Below, in pieces: positions 38,825 through 48,404 of a stretch of DNA of 64,000 bases (within the stretch, counting starts at the first letter, position 1; each line of letters starts with the position of its first letter). A program made the translations under genes and the position numbers. The notes under the pieces were generated by a model that was given only the letters and a program-made list of their open reading frames with translations, did no database searches and was not told where the DNA came from. Origin of the DNA: Streptomyces roseolus (lineage in GTDB: Bacteria > Actinomycetota > Actinomycetes > Streptomycetales > Streptomycetaceae). Location of the stretch: assembly GCF_014649855.1 (NCBI RefSeq), contig NZ_BMTV01000004.1:144925-208924 (forward strand), in the 5' to 3' direction.

Positions 38825-41490
38825 GGGGCACCTCCGAGGGTGAAGGCGGCGGGTGCGGGGTTGCCGCCGGTCCACGAGCCGGTGAAGCCGAAGGAGGCGG
38901 AGGCCCCGGGGGCGACGGCGCCGTTCCAGCCGGCGTTCTTCGCGGTGACGGCGGTGCCGGCCTGGGTGGGCGTGGCGTTCCACATCTGGCCGACGGTCTG
39001 CCCGGCGGCGAAGGACCAGCCGAGCGTCCAGCCGTTCCAGGCGGTGGCGGAGGTGTTGGTGACGGTGACGTCGGCCTGGAAGCCGCCCTGCCACTGGTGG
39101 GTCACCTTGTAGGAGACCTCGCAGGCGCCCACCGGGTCCGGCGGGTCGGTGGGGTCGGTGTCCCCTCCCCCGCCGGTCTCGCTCGTGTCGCCGTAGACGA
39201 TGCCGCGGCCGTTGGTGGCGACGTACACCCGGCCGTAGACGCGCGGGTCGCCGGTGATGGTGGCGCCGGTCCAGCCCCACTGGTGGGCGTCGTCGTTGAC
39301 CCGGACCCAGGTGGCGCCGGCGTCGGTGGAGCGGAAGATGCCGCGGACGCCGCCGATCTTCGCGCTGGAGTAGAGCGCCGGGTAGGAGGCGTTCGGGGCG
39401 GCCTTGCCGAAGCCGATGGCGTCGGCCTGGTCGACGCCGGCGACCCGGGTGAAGGCGGCGCCGCCGTCGGTGGAGTGCCACAGGCCGTACGCGGCGTCGG
39501 GGGCGCCGCCCGCGAGCCAGATGTCGCCCTTCTTCCCGGGGACGGCCTTGAAGCGGACGTTGCCCTTGGCGGGCAGCCCGGTGGCCCTGGCGGTGAAGGT
39601 GAGGCCGCCGTCGGTGGAGGCGTAGAAGGTGCCGCCGTGGAAGCCGTAGAAGGTCTTCGGGTCGACGCGGTCGGACTCGACGGTGGCGCCGGCCGGGATG
39701 CCGGTGGCGGCCGTCCAGGAGGTGCCGAAGCCGGTGGCGGCGTGGACGCCGGCGGTGCCCTCGGGGCTCCAGACGAAGCGGCCGCCGTCGGCGGCCGCGG
39801 CGACCGTGCCGCCGCCGGTGACGCCCGCGGGTTCCTTCCCCGCGAACCAGTTCGCGCCGTTGTCGGTGGAGAAGGCGACCCGCGGCCCGCCGTCGAGGTG
39901 GCCGGAGCGGACGAGCGTGTTCGGGTTCGTCTCGGCGTAGTCGAGGCTGGTCGTCGACGTGAAGTTCGGGGAGGTGAACATCATCGGCGGGACGGCCGAC
40001 AGGTCGGTGTGGCGGAAGCCGCCGACGTCGCCGAGGGCGCTGATCAGCGGGGCGCCGGAGGGCGGCGCGACCAGGTCGAGGACGGCGGTCTCCTCCAGGC
40101 CCTTCACCATGGGCCTGATGGTGAAGTTCGTGTTCGTGTCCCACTTGGTGAGCTCGGTGGTGCCGTAGACGGTGGCGCCGGTGCCGTACAGCATCCGGTT
40201 CGAGTCGAAGGGGTCGATCTCCAGGGCCTCGGTCATCCAGCCGAGCTTGGGGGTCTGCTCGGGCGGGGTGGGGTTGCCGCCCCAGGTCAGCCACGGGACG
40301 GAGGAGACGTCCATGGTGTAGCGGTCGGCGCGGGTGGGGTACGACGCGTAGTCCCAGGCCTTGGTCCAGGTGGAGCCGGAGTCGGTGGTGCGGAAGATCT
40401 GGGTGTCGGGCCACCAGGAGCTGTAGGCGGAGACCATGACCGTGCCGGGCCGCTGCCGGTCGACGGTGAGGCCGCTGAAGCCGTGGTGGGTGTCGGCCTC
40501 GGCGACGGGGCTGATGTCCTTCCACGCCCCGGTGGCGGTCGCGTACCGGTACACCTTGCCCTTGCCGCCGTCGTACGGGCCCGCCGTGTCGCTGTACGCG
40601 AGGTAGAGGTAGCCGTTCTCGGCGTCGAGGACGCCCTTGTGGGCGAGGTATCCGGTGGGCTGGCCGGCGAGGCGGGTCCAGGTGGCGCCCGCGTCGGCGG
40701 AGCGGTAGACGGCGTTCTCCTTGTCGCCGACGCCGACGTAGATCGTCTTCGTGGCGCTGCCCGCCGTGCCGGTGGACTCGTCGAAGGTGACCCAGACGAT
40801 GCCCTGCTCGTCGGAGTTGTAGCCGCTGGTGTCGGTGGGGTCCTGCTGGTAGTTGCCGGGGTTGGTGAAGGAGGTGACCTTCGCCCAGGTGGCGCCGGAG
40901 TCGGTGGAGCGCCAGAGGCCGTTGCCGCTGGGGGCGCCGAGGTAGAGGATCCGGTTGTCGTGCGGGTCGACGGCCAGGCGCTCGCCCATGCCGCGGCCCG
41001 GCATGTTGCCGCCGAGCTTGAAGGGGAGGTCGGCGCGCTGCCAGGTGGCGCCCCGGTCGGCGGAGCGCAGGACGGCGCCCGTGCCGGGGTCCCAGTCGTT
41101 GGTGTACGTGCCGACGGCGGCGTACACCTTGTCGGGGTCGGCGGAGTCGGAGGCGAGGGAGACGACGCCGGTGTGGCCCCAGTCGTCCCAGCCGACGTGG
41201 TCGAGGAACGGGATCCAGGAGGAGGCGGACTGGTCCCAGCGGTAGGCGCCGCCGATGTCGGTGCGGGCGTAGAGGAGGTTCTTCTCGGTCCGGTTGAAGA
41301 CCAGGCCGGGGACGAAGCCGCCGCCGTCGACGCGGACGTTCTTCCAGGTGTAGGCGGCGGACGCGGCGGCCCGGGCCGGTGGGGGCGCCGGTGCGGCGGT
41401 CTCGGCGGCGCCGGCCGGAAGGGCGCCGGCGAGGAGCCCGCCCGTGAGGGCCAGGCCCGCGAGCCCCGCGAGGAGTCGTGGTCTGCGCAT
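38809..41490 (-). CDS. Secreted GH74 xyloglucanase with CBM2
   Basis: An 893-residue enzyme. A signal peptide spans about residues 1-28 (LPAGAAE). Two seven-bladed propellers with repeated Asp-box-like motifs (RSADRGATWQR, STDSGATWAK, SADAGATWTR, STDGGLTFTA) are typical of GH74. The two catalytic aspartates fit ARTDIGGAYRW and ALGDVGGFRH. A Gly/Asp/Pro-rich linker (GGGGDTDPTDPPDP) leads to a C-terminal CBM2. It cleaves xyloglucan. ATG 41490 is the start. A perfect CebR-type operator lies 26 bp upstream. The xylanase gene follows in the same operon. Confidence 0.93.
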   Translation of the reverse strand: MRRPRLLAGLAGLALTGGLLAGALPAGAAETAAPAPPPARAAASAAYTWKNVRVDGGGFVPGLVFNRTEKNLLYARTDIGGAYRWDQSASSWIPFLDHVGWDDWGHTGVVSLASDSADPDKVYAAVGTYTNDWDPGTGAVLRSADRGATWQRADLPFKLGGNMPGRGMGERLAVDPHDNRILYLGAPSGNGLWRSTDSGATWAKVTSFTNPGNYQQDPTDTSGYNSDEQGIVWVTFDESTGTAGSATKTIYVGVGDKENAVYRSADAGATWTRLAGQPTGYLAHKGVLDAENGYLYLAYSDTAGPYDGGKGKVYRYATATGAWKDISPVAEADTHHGFSGLTVDRQRPGTVMVSAYSSWWPDTQIFRTTDSGSTWTKAWDYASYPTRADRYTMDVSSVPWLTWGGNPTPPEQTPKLGWMTEALEIDPFDSNRMLYGTGATVYGTTELTKWDTNTNFTIRPMVKGLEETAVLDLVAPPSGAPLISALGDVGGFRHTDLSAVPPMMFTSPNFTSTTSLDYAETNPNTLVRSGHLDGGPRVAFSTDNGANWFAGKEPAGVTGGGTVAAAADGGRFVWSPEGTAGVHAATGFGTSWTAATGIPAGATVESDRVDPKTFYGFHGGTFYASTDGGLTFTARATGLPAKGNVRFKAVPGKKGDIWLAGGAPDAAYGLWHSTDGGAAFTRVAGVDQADAIGFGKAAPNASYPALYSSAKIGGVRGIFRSTDAGATWVRVNDDAHQWGWTGATITGDPRVYGRVYVATNGRGIVYGDTSETGGGGDTDPTDPPDPVGACEVSYKVTHQWQGGFQADVTVTNTSATAWNGWTLGWSFAAGQTVGQMWNATPTQAGTAVTAKNAGWNGAVAPGASASFGFTGSWTGGNPAPAAFTLGGAPCSAG

Positions 41491-41515
41491 GGGTATCCCG
41501 TCGGGAAGTGAGGTA

Positions 41516-41529
41516 TGGGAGCGCTCCCA
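41516..41529. promoter_or_regulatory. CebR-type operator
   Basis: TGGGAGCGCTCCCA, the perfect 14-bp palindrome known as the CebR (LacI-family cellobiose repressor) site. It lies 26 bp before GH74 and about 150 bp before the divergent sugar ABC operon. Confidence 0.88.
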
Positions 41530-41682
41530 CTATCCGAGCCCTGTCAGAACACGGTCAATACACGGGAACCGTCGAAGACGTTCGACGACGCGGAGCGACC
41601 GGTGGGCCGAACGGGTGAGGCGCGCCCGGACCCCGGCGCCGCCCCGTCGGCCGTCCCTCCCCCGCCGCCTACGGTCGGGGCC

Positions 41683-43025
41683 ATGGGGCGGAGGAACGGG
41701 ACACCACGACGGACCGGCGCTCGCACCCGCGTCCTGGCGCTGCTGCTCGCCGCGGCGCTGCTCGGCGGCTGCGCGGACGACCCGCCGGTGCCGCCGGCGG
41801 CCGGCGCCGGCGAGGCCGTCGACGGCTCGGGGCGGCCGGTCACGCTCACCGTCGGCGTGTACGGCACCTTCGGACTCGAGGAGGCCGGGCTTTACGACAC
41901 GTACATGCGGCTCCACCCGGACGTGGCGATCCGGCAGACCTCCCTCGCCCGCGCCGACGTCTACTACCCGCAGCTGCTCACCCACCTCACGGCCGGCGCG
42001 GGCCTCGCCGACGTCCAGGCCGTCGAGGTCGGGAACATCGCGGAGGTCGTCGACACCCAGGCCGGCCGGCTCGTCGACCTGGCCCGCGCGCCCGGGGTGC
42101 GCGAGACCGACTTCCTGCCCTGGAAGTGGGCGCAGGCGCGGACGGAGGACGGACGGGTCCTGGGGCTCGGCACCGACATCGGGCCGCTGGCCGTCTGCTA
42201 CCGCAAGGACCACTTCGCCGCCGCCGGGCTGCCCACCGACCGGGAGGAGGTGGGGCGGCTGTGGGCCGGGGACTGGGAGAAGTACCTGGAGACGGGCCGC
42301 CGGTTCGCCGCCCGGGCGCCCGGGGGCGTGGCCTTCACCGACTCGGCGTCCGGGGTGATGGGCGCCGTGATCTCCGGCGCGGGGCTGCGCTACTACGACG
42401 CCGGGGGGCGGCTCGTGGTGGCGGCCAACCCGGCGGTGCGGGCCGCATGGGACCTCGGCGCGCGGTTCGCGGAGCACGGGCTGACCGCCCGGCTCCAGCA
42501 GTTCACCCCCGACTGGGACCAGGGCTTCGCGCACGGCCGGTTCGCCTCGATCGCCTGCCCGGCGTGGATGCTCGGCTACATCCAGGACAAGGGCGGCCCG
42601 GACGGGAAGGGGAAGTGGGACATCGCGAGGGCCCCCCGGCCGGGGAACTGGGGCGGCTCCTTCCTGGTCGTCCCGGCCGCCGGCCGGCACGTCGAGGAGG
42701 CGGCCGAGCTGGCGGCCTGGCTGACCGCTCCGGAGCAGCAGGCGGTGCTCTTCGAGCGGCGCGGCAGCTTCCCGAGCGCCGAGGCCGCCTTCGGGCTGCC
42801 GCAGGTGCGGGGGGCCCGGCACCCGTACTTCGGGGACGCGCCGGTGGGCCGGATCTACTCGGCGGCGGCCAGGGGGTGCCGGTGGCGCCGGTCGGGCCGA
42901 AGGACGGGCTGGTGAACACGATCCTCTCCGACACCGGGATGCTCCAGGTCGACCAGACGGGACGCTCGCCCGACTCGGCGTGGCGGGCGGCGATGAAGGC
43001 CATCGACAACGCGCTGGACCGGTGA
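41683..43025 (+). pseudogene. Oligosaccharide ABC binding lipoprotein with apparent one-base frameshift
   Basis: A CUT1 solute-binding lipoprotein. The lipobox ALLGGC follows the signal peptide near residue 30. The body resembles cello-oligosaccharide binders (GVYGTFGLEEAGLYDTYMRL, DVQAVEVGNIAEVVDTQAGR, LGLGTDIGPLAVCYRKDHF). In the opening frame the protein reads GRIYSAAA and then turns to Arg-rich nonsense with a stop at 42913-42915. One base shifted, the next frame continues with the expected family ending (VPVAPVGPKDGLVNTILSDT through AMKAIDNALDR) to 43025. This is a single-base deletion near 42870 in AGGGGGTG, or a sequencing error. The permease genes overlap correctly. ATG 41683 chosen. 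Confidence 0.8.
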
Positions 43026-43996
43026 GTCCGATGGCCGAGGAGGTGGTGGAGCGGGTGCTCGCGCCGGTGGTGCCGGCGGGCCGGGGCAGGCGGGAGCGGC
43101 GGGAGCGGCTCGGCCGGCTGCGGTCGCGCTCGGCGCCGTACGTGCTGGTCGCGCCGTTCTTCGTGCTGTTCGCGGCCTTCGGGCTGTTCCCGCTGGTGGC
43201 GACGGCGTGGACCTCGTTGTTCCGGGTGGAGCTGACGGCGCCGGAGGCCCGGGAGTGGGTGGGCGCGCACAACTACGCCCGGTTGCTCACCGACGAGTTC
43301 TTCTGGAACGCGCTGGCCAACACGGTGCTGATCGGGGTCCTCGCCACCGTCCCGCAGCTGCTGCTCGCGCTCGGCGTGGCACACCTCCTGGACGCGCGGC
43401 TGCGCGGGCGGCTCTTCTTCCGGGTGGCGGCGCTCGCCCCGTACGCGACCTCGGTGGCGGCGGCGACGCTGGTCTTCGCGCTGTTCTACGGGCGGGACCA
43501 GGGGATGGTGAACTGGGCGATCGGGCTGGTCGGGCTCGACCCGGTGGACTGGCAGAACGGGCCGTGGGCGTCGAAGTTCGCGGTCGCGTCGATCGTGATC
43601 TGGCGCTGGACCGGCTACAACGCGCTGATCTACCTGGCGGCGATGCAGACGATCCCGCACGAGCTGTACGAGGCGGCGGCCCTCGACGGGGCCGGCCGGT
43701 GGCGGCGGTTCCGGCACGTCACCCTGCCGGGGCTGCGGCCGGCGCTGGCGTTCACCGGGCTCGTGTCGACGATCGGCGCGGTGCAGCTCTTCGGCGAGCC
43801 GCTGCTCTTCAGCAGCGGGGCGGGCGCCTCGGGCGGCGCCGACCACCAGTACCAGACGCTCGGGCTCTACCTGTACGAACAGGGCTGGGTGAACCTGCAC
43901 CTGGGGCGGGCGGCGGCGATCGCCTGGGCGATGCTGCTGCTCCTGGTGGTGGTCTTCGGGCTCGTGCGGCTCGCCCGCGGGAGGGGTGCGCGGTGA
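43022..43996 (+). CDS. Sugar ABC permease (MalF type)
   Basis: A 324-residue CUT1 permease with six membrane helices (first helix PYVLVAPFFVLFAAFGLFPLVA). The ATPase-contact EAA loop is ELYEAAALDGAGRWRRFRHVTLPGL. GTG 43022 overlaps the binding-protein stop in the alternate frame (GTGA), which supports that frame as the original one; ATG 43031 is the alternative. It pairs with the next permease. No ATPase gene is present; Streptomyces importers of this class share MsiK. Confidence 0.92.
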   Translation: MSPMAEEVVERVLAPVVPAGRGRRERRERLGRLRSRSAPYVLVAPFFVLFAAFGLFPLVATAWTSLFRVELTAPEAREWVGAHNYARLLTDEFFWNALANTVLIGVLATVPQLLLALGVAHLLDARLRGRLFFRVAALAPYATSVAAATLVFALFYGRDQGMVNWAIGLVGLDPVDWQNGPWASKFAVASIVIWRWTGYNALIYLAAMQTIPHELYEAAALDGAGRWRRFRHVTLPGLRPALAFTGLVSTIGAVQLFGEPLLFSSGAGASGGADHQYQTLGLYLYEQGWVNLHLGRAAAIAWAMLLLLVVVFGLVRLARGRGAR

Positions 43997-44841
43997 GCGG
44001 CCGGGACGCGGCACCGGAGTCGTACGAGCGGGGCGGGTGGGGTACGTACCTGCTCCTGGCGCTGTTCACGGCGGTGTCCGTCTTCCCGCTGCTGTGGACG
44101 GCGGTCGCCGCCTCGCGGACGAGCGGGCGGCTCGCCCAGTCGCCGCCGCCGTTCCGGTTCGGGCGGAACCTGCCACGGAACCTGTCGGTGGCCTGGAGCG
44201 AGGGCGGGATGGGCGAGGCCCTCGCCAACACCGCGGTGGTGGCGGGGTCGGTGGCGGTGGGGACGGTGCTCTTCTCGACGCTCGCCGGTTTCGCCTTCGC
44301 CCGGCTGCGGTTCCGCCTCCGCGGGCCGCTGCTGCTCCTGGTGGGGGCGACGATGCTGGTGCCTCCGCAGCTCGGGGTGGTGCCGCTCTACCTGCTGGTC
44401 GCCCGGCTCGGCTGGACCGACCAGCTCCAGGCGGTGGTGCTGCCCTCGCTGGTCTCGGCCTTCGGCGTCTTCTACATGCGCCAGCACCTGCGCGGCGCGC
44501 TGCCGCCGGAGCTGCTGGAGGCGGCGCGGATGGACGGGGCGGGGACGGGCCGGGTGGTGTGGCACCTGGTGCTGCCGGCGGCACGGCCGGCGATGGCGGT
44601 CCTGGGGATGCTGTCCTTCGTGGCGGCGTGGAACGACTTCTTCTGGCCGGTGCTCGCGCTCACCCAGACCGGCAACCCGACGGTGCAGGTGGCGCTGACG
44701 GGGCTCGGCCGGGGCTATGTGCCGGACACCTCGGTGGTGATGGCGGGGGCGCTGCTCGGGACGCTGCCGCTCCTGGTGGTGCTCGCGCTGTTCGGGCGGC
44801 AGATCGTGGGCGGGGTGATGCGGGGGGCGGTGAAGGGGTGA
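43993..44841 (+). CDS. Sugar ABC permease (MalG type)
   Basis: A 282-residue CUT1 permease with six helices and the EAA loop ELLEAARMDGAGTGRVVWHLVLPAARP. The segment FVAAWNDFFWPVLAL is typical of MalG homologues. GTG 43993 overlaps the previous stop (GTGA). It completes the transporter half facing the GH74/GH10 operon; a role in uptake of xyloglucan or cello-oligosaccharides is inferred from the shared CebR site. Confidence 0.92.
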   Translation: MSGRDAAPESYERGGWGTYLLLALFTAVSVFPLLWTAVAASRTSGRLAQSPPPFRFGRNLPRNLSVAWSEGGMGEALANTAVVAGSVAVGTVLFSTLAGFAFARLRFRLRGPLLLLVGATMLVPPQLGVVPLYLLVARLGWTDQLQAVVLPSLVSAFGVFYMRQHLRGALPPELLEAARMDGAGTGRVVWHLVLPAARPAMAVLGMLSFVAAWNDFFWPVLALTQTGNPTVQVALTGLGRGYVPDTSVVMAGALLGTLPLLVVLALFGRQIVGGVMRGAVKG

Positions 44842-44961
44842 GGGGGCGCGGGGTGACGGGGGCCACAGGGGGGTGTTCACCCGGACGGGCGCGGCGACGG
44901 CTCCCTGTCGATCTTCCGCTGTTAGCGTCCACTTATGTCCGCTATCAAAGGTTTTACTCCC

Positions 44962-44976
44962 ATGTGGGCGGGGTGA
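44962..44976 (+). other. Possible five-codon leader ORF before the AspT-like gene
   Basis: ATG TGG GCG GGG TGA ends 6 nt before the AspT-like start codon, with AAAGG about 10 nt upstream. It could couple translation into the gene or be chance. No attenuator hairpin is evident. Confidence 0.25.
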
Positions 44977-44982
44977 GGCCGG

Positions 44983-46665
44983 ATGGGTGTGCTGCGCGAC
45001 CATCCCGAACTCGCCCTCTTCGTCTGCCTCGCCGCGGGTTACCTCCTCGGCAAGCTCCGGGTCGGCCCCATCACGCTCGGCGGCATCTGCGGGACGCTGA
45101 TCGTCTCGCTGCTCATGGGCGCCTGGGCGAAGGTCACCGTCTCCGACGACGTGAAGACGATCTTCTTCGCGCTCTTCATCTTCTCGCTCGGCTATCTGGC
45201 CGGACCCCAGTTCTTCGCCAACCTCAACAAGAAGAGCCTGCGCTTCTTCACCCTCTGCCTCATCGAGGTCGTCTGCGTCGTCGGCATCGCCCTCGGGCTC
45301 GCCGAGGCCTTCGACCTGGACGTCGGCACCGCCGCCGGCATCCTGGCGGGCGCGGCCACCGAATCCGCGGTCGTCGGCACGGCCACGGAGGCCATCGGCA
45401 AGCTCTCCGACCTGACCCAGGAGCAGATCACCCAGTACCAGGGCCACGTGGCCACCGCGTACACGGTCTGCTACCTCTTCGGCCTCATCACCATCGTGAT
45501 CTACACCAGCCAGATCATGCCGATGCTGCTGCGGATCAACCTCCGCGACGCCTCCCGCGAGCTGTGGGAGAAGATGCGGGGCACCGGCGGCGGCCTGGAG
45601 GACGACGAGCGCGAGGCGCTGCCCGGCATGGTCGGCCGCACCTTCCTCGTCACCCTCGCCGACGGCGCCAAGGTCTCCGACCTGGAGCGGCGGTTCGGCA
45701 ACCGGGTCACCGTCGAGGCGGTGAAGCGGGGCAGCCGGATCCTCACCCCGCCGCCGCCCGGCTTCGAGCTGACCCTCTCCGACCTGGTCCTCGCGGTCGG
45801 CCGGCGGGCCAACATCATCGAGGCGGGCCGGCAGATCGGCCCCGAGACCCCGGCCGTGCCGGGCCTCGACACCCCGCTCGCCACCCAGCAGGTCTCCCTC
45901 ACCGACAAGTCGGCCGCCGGCAAGTCCCTGGACCAGCTGACCACCGAGCACCCGGAGATCGCCTCCGGCGGCGTCTACGTGACGGACGTGCTGCGGAACG
46001 AGTCGCACCTGCCCGCCACCCCGGAGACCGTCGTCCAGCGCGGTGACGTGCTCACCCTGGTGGGCGCCCGCTCCTCGCTCGGCAGGCTCGCCTCCAAGGT
46101 CGGCTCGATCGTGAAGAACGACGCGACCGACTTCATCTACCTGGGCCTCGGCATCGCCGCCGGCTCCCTCCTCGGGCAGGTCGTGGTGGAGTTCGGCGAC
46201 GTCCCGATGTCGCTGGGCACCGGCGGCGGCTGCCTCATCTCCGGTCTGCTCTTCGGCTGGTTCCGCTCCCGCACCCAGACCTTCGGCGCCTTCCCGCCGC
46301 AGGCCGCGACCACGCTCAAGGACATGGGCCTGGCCATCTTCATCGCCTGCACCGGGCTCGTCTCCGGCCCGCAGGCGTGGCCGCTGCTCAAGGAGTACGG
46401 GGCGCTGCTGCCGTTCGCGGGCATCGCCATGGTCCTCGTACCGGCGACGATCTCGCTGGTCGTCGGCCGCAAGCTGCTGAAGATCGAGAAACCGCTGCTG
46501 ATCGGCGCCATCGCGGGCCAGCAGTGCTCGACGCCGGCGATCACCTCGGTCACCCAGGTCGCGCAGAGCTCGGTCCCGATGCTCGGCTACACGATCACGT
46601 ACACCCTCTCCAACTTCCTGCTCCCGCTGACCGGCCCGCTGCTGGTCGGCATCCTCGGAGCCTGA
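44983..46665 (+). CDS. Aspartate:alanine exchanger-like transporter (AspT/AAE family), copy 1
   Basis: A 560-residue membrane protein. Two membrane halves each resemble the Asp-Al_Ex duplication: residues 10-175 (GAATESAVVGTATEAIG) and from about 385 (GTGGGCLISGLLFGWFRSR, AGQQCSTPAITSVTQ). A cytoplasmic region of two TrkA-C-like domains lies between them (VVQRGDVLTLVGARSSL). ATG 44983 has GAGG upstream. It is followed by a paralogue and by aspartate 4-decarboxylase, so aspartate/alanine exchange is likely; each turn would contribute to proton motive force. Confidence 0.88.
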   Translation: MGVLRDHPELALFVCLAAGYLLGKLRVGPITLGGICGTLIVSLLMGAWAKVTVSDDVKTIFFALFIFSLGYLAGPQFFANLNKKSLRFFTLCLIEVVCVVGIALGLAEAFDLDVGTAAGILAGAATESAVVGTATEAIGKLSDLTQEQITQYQGHVATAYTVCYLFGLITIVIYTSQIMPMLLRINLRDASRELWEKMRGTGGGLEDDEREALPGMVGRTFLVTLADGAKVSDLERRFGNRVTVEAVKRGSRILTPPPPGFELTLSDLVLAVGRRANIIEAGRQIGPETPAVPGLDTPLATQQVSLTDKSAAGKSLDQLTTEHPEIASGGVYVTDVLRNESHLPATPETVVQRGDVLTLVGARSSLGRLASKVGSIVKNDATDFIYLGLGIAAGSLLGQVVVEFGDVPMSLGTGGGCLISGLLFGWFRSRTQTFGAFPPQAATTLKDMGLAIFIACTGLVSGPQAWPLLKEYGALLPFAGIAMVLVPATISLVVGRKLLKIEKPLLIGAIAGQQCSTPAITSVTQVAQSSVPMLGYTITYTLSNFLLPLTGPLLVGILGA

Positions 46666-46683
46666 GAGGCGGCCTCCCCCTCC

Positions 46684-48387
46684 ATGATCGACTTCCTGAA
46701 CCGGAACGTCTTCCACCCCCACCCCGAGCTGCTCGTCTTCCTCACGGTCGCCCTCGGCTTCCTCTTCGGGAAGCTGCGCTACCGGGCGATCGCGCTGGGC
46801 GCCGTGACCGGCTGTCTCGTGGCGGGGCTGCTGCTCGGTGCCCAGTTCGAGATCACCGTCGACGCGACGGTGAAGAACCTCTTCTTCACGCTCTTCCTCT
46901 TCGCCCTCGGCTACAAGGTCGGCCCCCAGTTCTTCCGGGGCCTGAAGAAGGACGGGCTGCCGCAGGTCGTCAACGCGCTCGTCGTCTGCGTCACCGGCCT
47001 GCTGGTCTCCTGGGGCTTCGCCGTGATGCTCGGGTACGGCCCCGGGCTCTCCGCCGGCCTGCTCGGCGGCGCGCTCACCCAGTCCGCCGTCATCGGCGTC
47101 GCCCAGGACGCCATCGGCAACCTCCCGGGCCTGTCCGCCGACCAGATGAAGTCCGAGGAGAACCTGGTCGCCATCGGCTACGCGGTCACCTACCCGCTCG
47201 GCACGATCCTCTGCGCCGTCCTCCTCGCCAACGTCCTCCCCCGGCTCTACAAGCGGGACCTGGCCGCCGAGTCCGCCGCCCTCGCCAAGGAACTGGACGC
47301 CCCCGGCGACAACCCCGACCTCGCCGAGGGCTACTACGAGGTCGTGCTCCGGGCGTACACGATCCGGCGCCCCGACCTCGTCGGCCGCACCGTCGACGAC
47401 TTCGAGAACCAGCAGAAGGAGCTCGGTCACCGCATCTACCTCACCCGGGTGCGGCGCGACGGCACGGTCCTCCCCCACGACCAGGGGACCGTGCTCCGCG
47501 AGGGCGACACCGTCGCCGTCTCGGCGCTGCGCGGCTCCCTCGTCGACTTCGACGCCCGCACCCACATCGGCCCCGAGACCGACGACGTCGAACTCCTCGG
47601 CTACGAGACCGAGACCCTGCACGTCGTCGCCTCGGAGAAGGAACAGCTCGGGAAGACCGTCGCCGAGCTGCGCCGCGAGCCCTTCATGGTCGGCGTCTAC
47701 ATCGACAAGATCTACCGCTCCGGCTCCGAGTTCCCCTACCGCCTGTCGACGACGATCGAGCGCGGCGACACCGTCGTCCTCACCGGCCCGAAGCGGCTCG
47801 TGGACCCGGCGGGCAAGGCGATCGGCAAGCCGGTGCCGACCTCCTTCGCCACCGACATGCTCTGGGTCGGCCTGGGCGTCTTCCTCGGCGGCTGCGTCGG
47901 CATCCCGGCGCTCACCGTCTCCGGCGTGCCGATCTCGCTGTCGACCTCCGGCGGCGCGCTGATCATGGGCCTGGTCTTCGGCTGGATCCGCGGCAAGTAC
48001 CCCACGTACGGCAACGTGCCGCCGGGCGCCCAGTGGTTCATGGACACCTTCGGGCTGTGCGCCTTCGTCGCCGTCGTCGGCATCAACGCCGGCCCGAGCT
48101 TCACCAGTGGCCTGTCCGCGGCCGGCTGGGGGCTGCTGCTGTGGGGCGCCGTCGCCACCCTGGTGCCGCTGGTCGTCGGCTTCCTCGTCGGCCACTACGT
48201 GCAGAAGATCCGCTTCCCGATCCTCATGGGCGTGCTGGCGGGCGGCCAGACCACGACCGCGGCGATCGGCGCGATCAACGAGCAGTCCAAGTCGCAGATC
48301 CCCACGCTCGGCTACACGATCCCCTACGCGGTGGGCAACGTGCTGCTGACCATCTGGGGCGCCGTGATCGTCATCCTCCACCACTGA
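46684..48387 (+). CDS. Aspartate:alanine exchanger-like transporter, copy 2
   Basis: A 567-residue paralogue of the preceding gene with the same architecture: membrane half, two TrkA-C-like domains (RRPDLVGRTVDDFENQQ; IERGDTVVLTGPKRL), membrane half. Key loops differ (GGALTQSAVIGVAQDAIGN; AGGQTTTAAIGAINEQSKSQ). The two copies are clearly divergent, not a recent duplication. The gap to copy 1 is 18 bp and to aspartate 4-decarboxylase 17 bp. The pair could form two exchangers with different substrates or a heteromer. Confidence 0.88.
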   Translation: MIDFLNRNVFHPHPELLVFLTVALGFLFGKLRYRAIALGAVTGCLVAGLLLGAQFEITVDATVKNLFFTLFLFALGYKVGPQFFRGLKKDGLPQVVNALVVCVTGLLVSWGFAVMLGYGPGLSAGLLGGALTQSAVIGVAQDAIGNLPGLSADQMKSEENLVAIGYAVTYPLGTILCAVLLANVLPRLYKRDLAAESAALAKELDAPGDNPDLAEGYYEVVLRAYTIRRPDLVGRTVDDFENQQKELGHRIYLTRVRRDGTVLPHDQGTVLREGDTVAVSALRGSLVDFDARTHIGPETDDVELLGYETETLHVVASEKEQLGKTVAELRREPFMVGVYIDKIYRSGSEFPYRLSTTIERGDTVVLTGPKRLVDPAGKAIGKPVPTSFATDMLWVGLGVFLGGCVGIPALTVSGVPISLSTSGGALIMGLVFGWIRGKYPTYGNVPPGAQWFMDTFGLCAFVAVVGINAGPSFTSGLSAAGWGLLLWGAVATLVPLVVGFLVGHYVQKIRFPILMGVLAGGQTTTAAIGAINEQSKSQIPTLGYTIPYAVGNVLLTIWGAVIVILHH

Positions 48388-48404
48388 CCCGCGAAGGACA
48401 CGCC

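Noticed and set aside
43867..48384. A 1505-residue minus-strand frame opposite the asp and permease genes
   Set aside because: Low-complexity shadow sequence; the plus-strand genes have clear families, motifs and ribosome sites.
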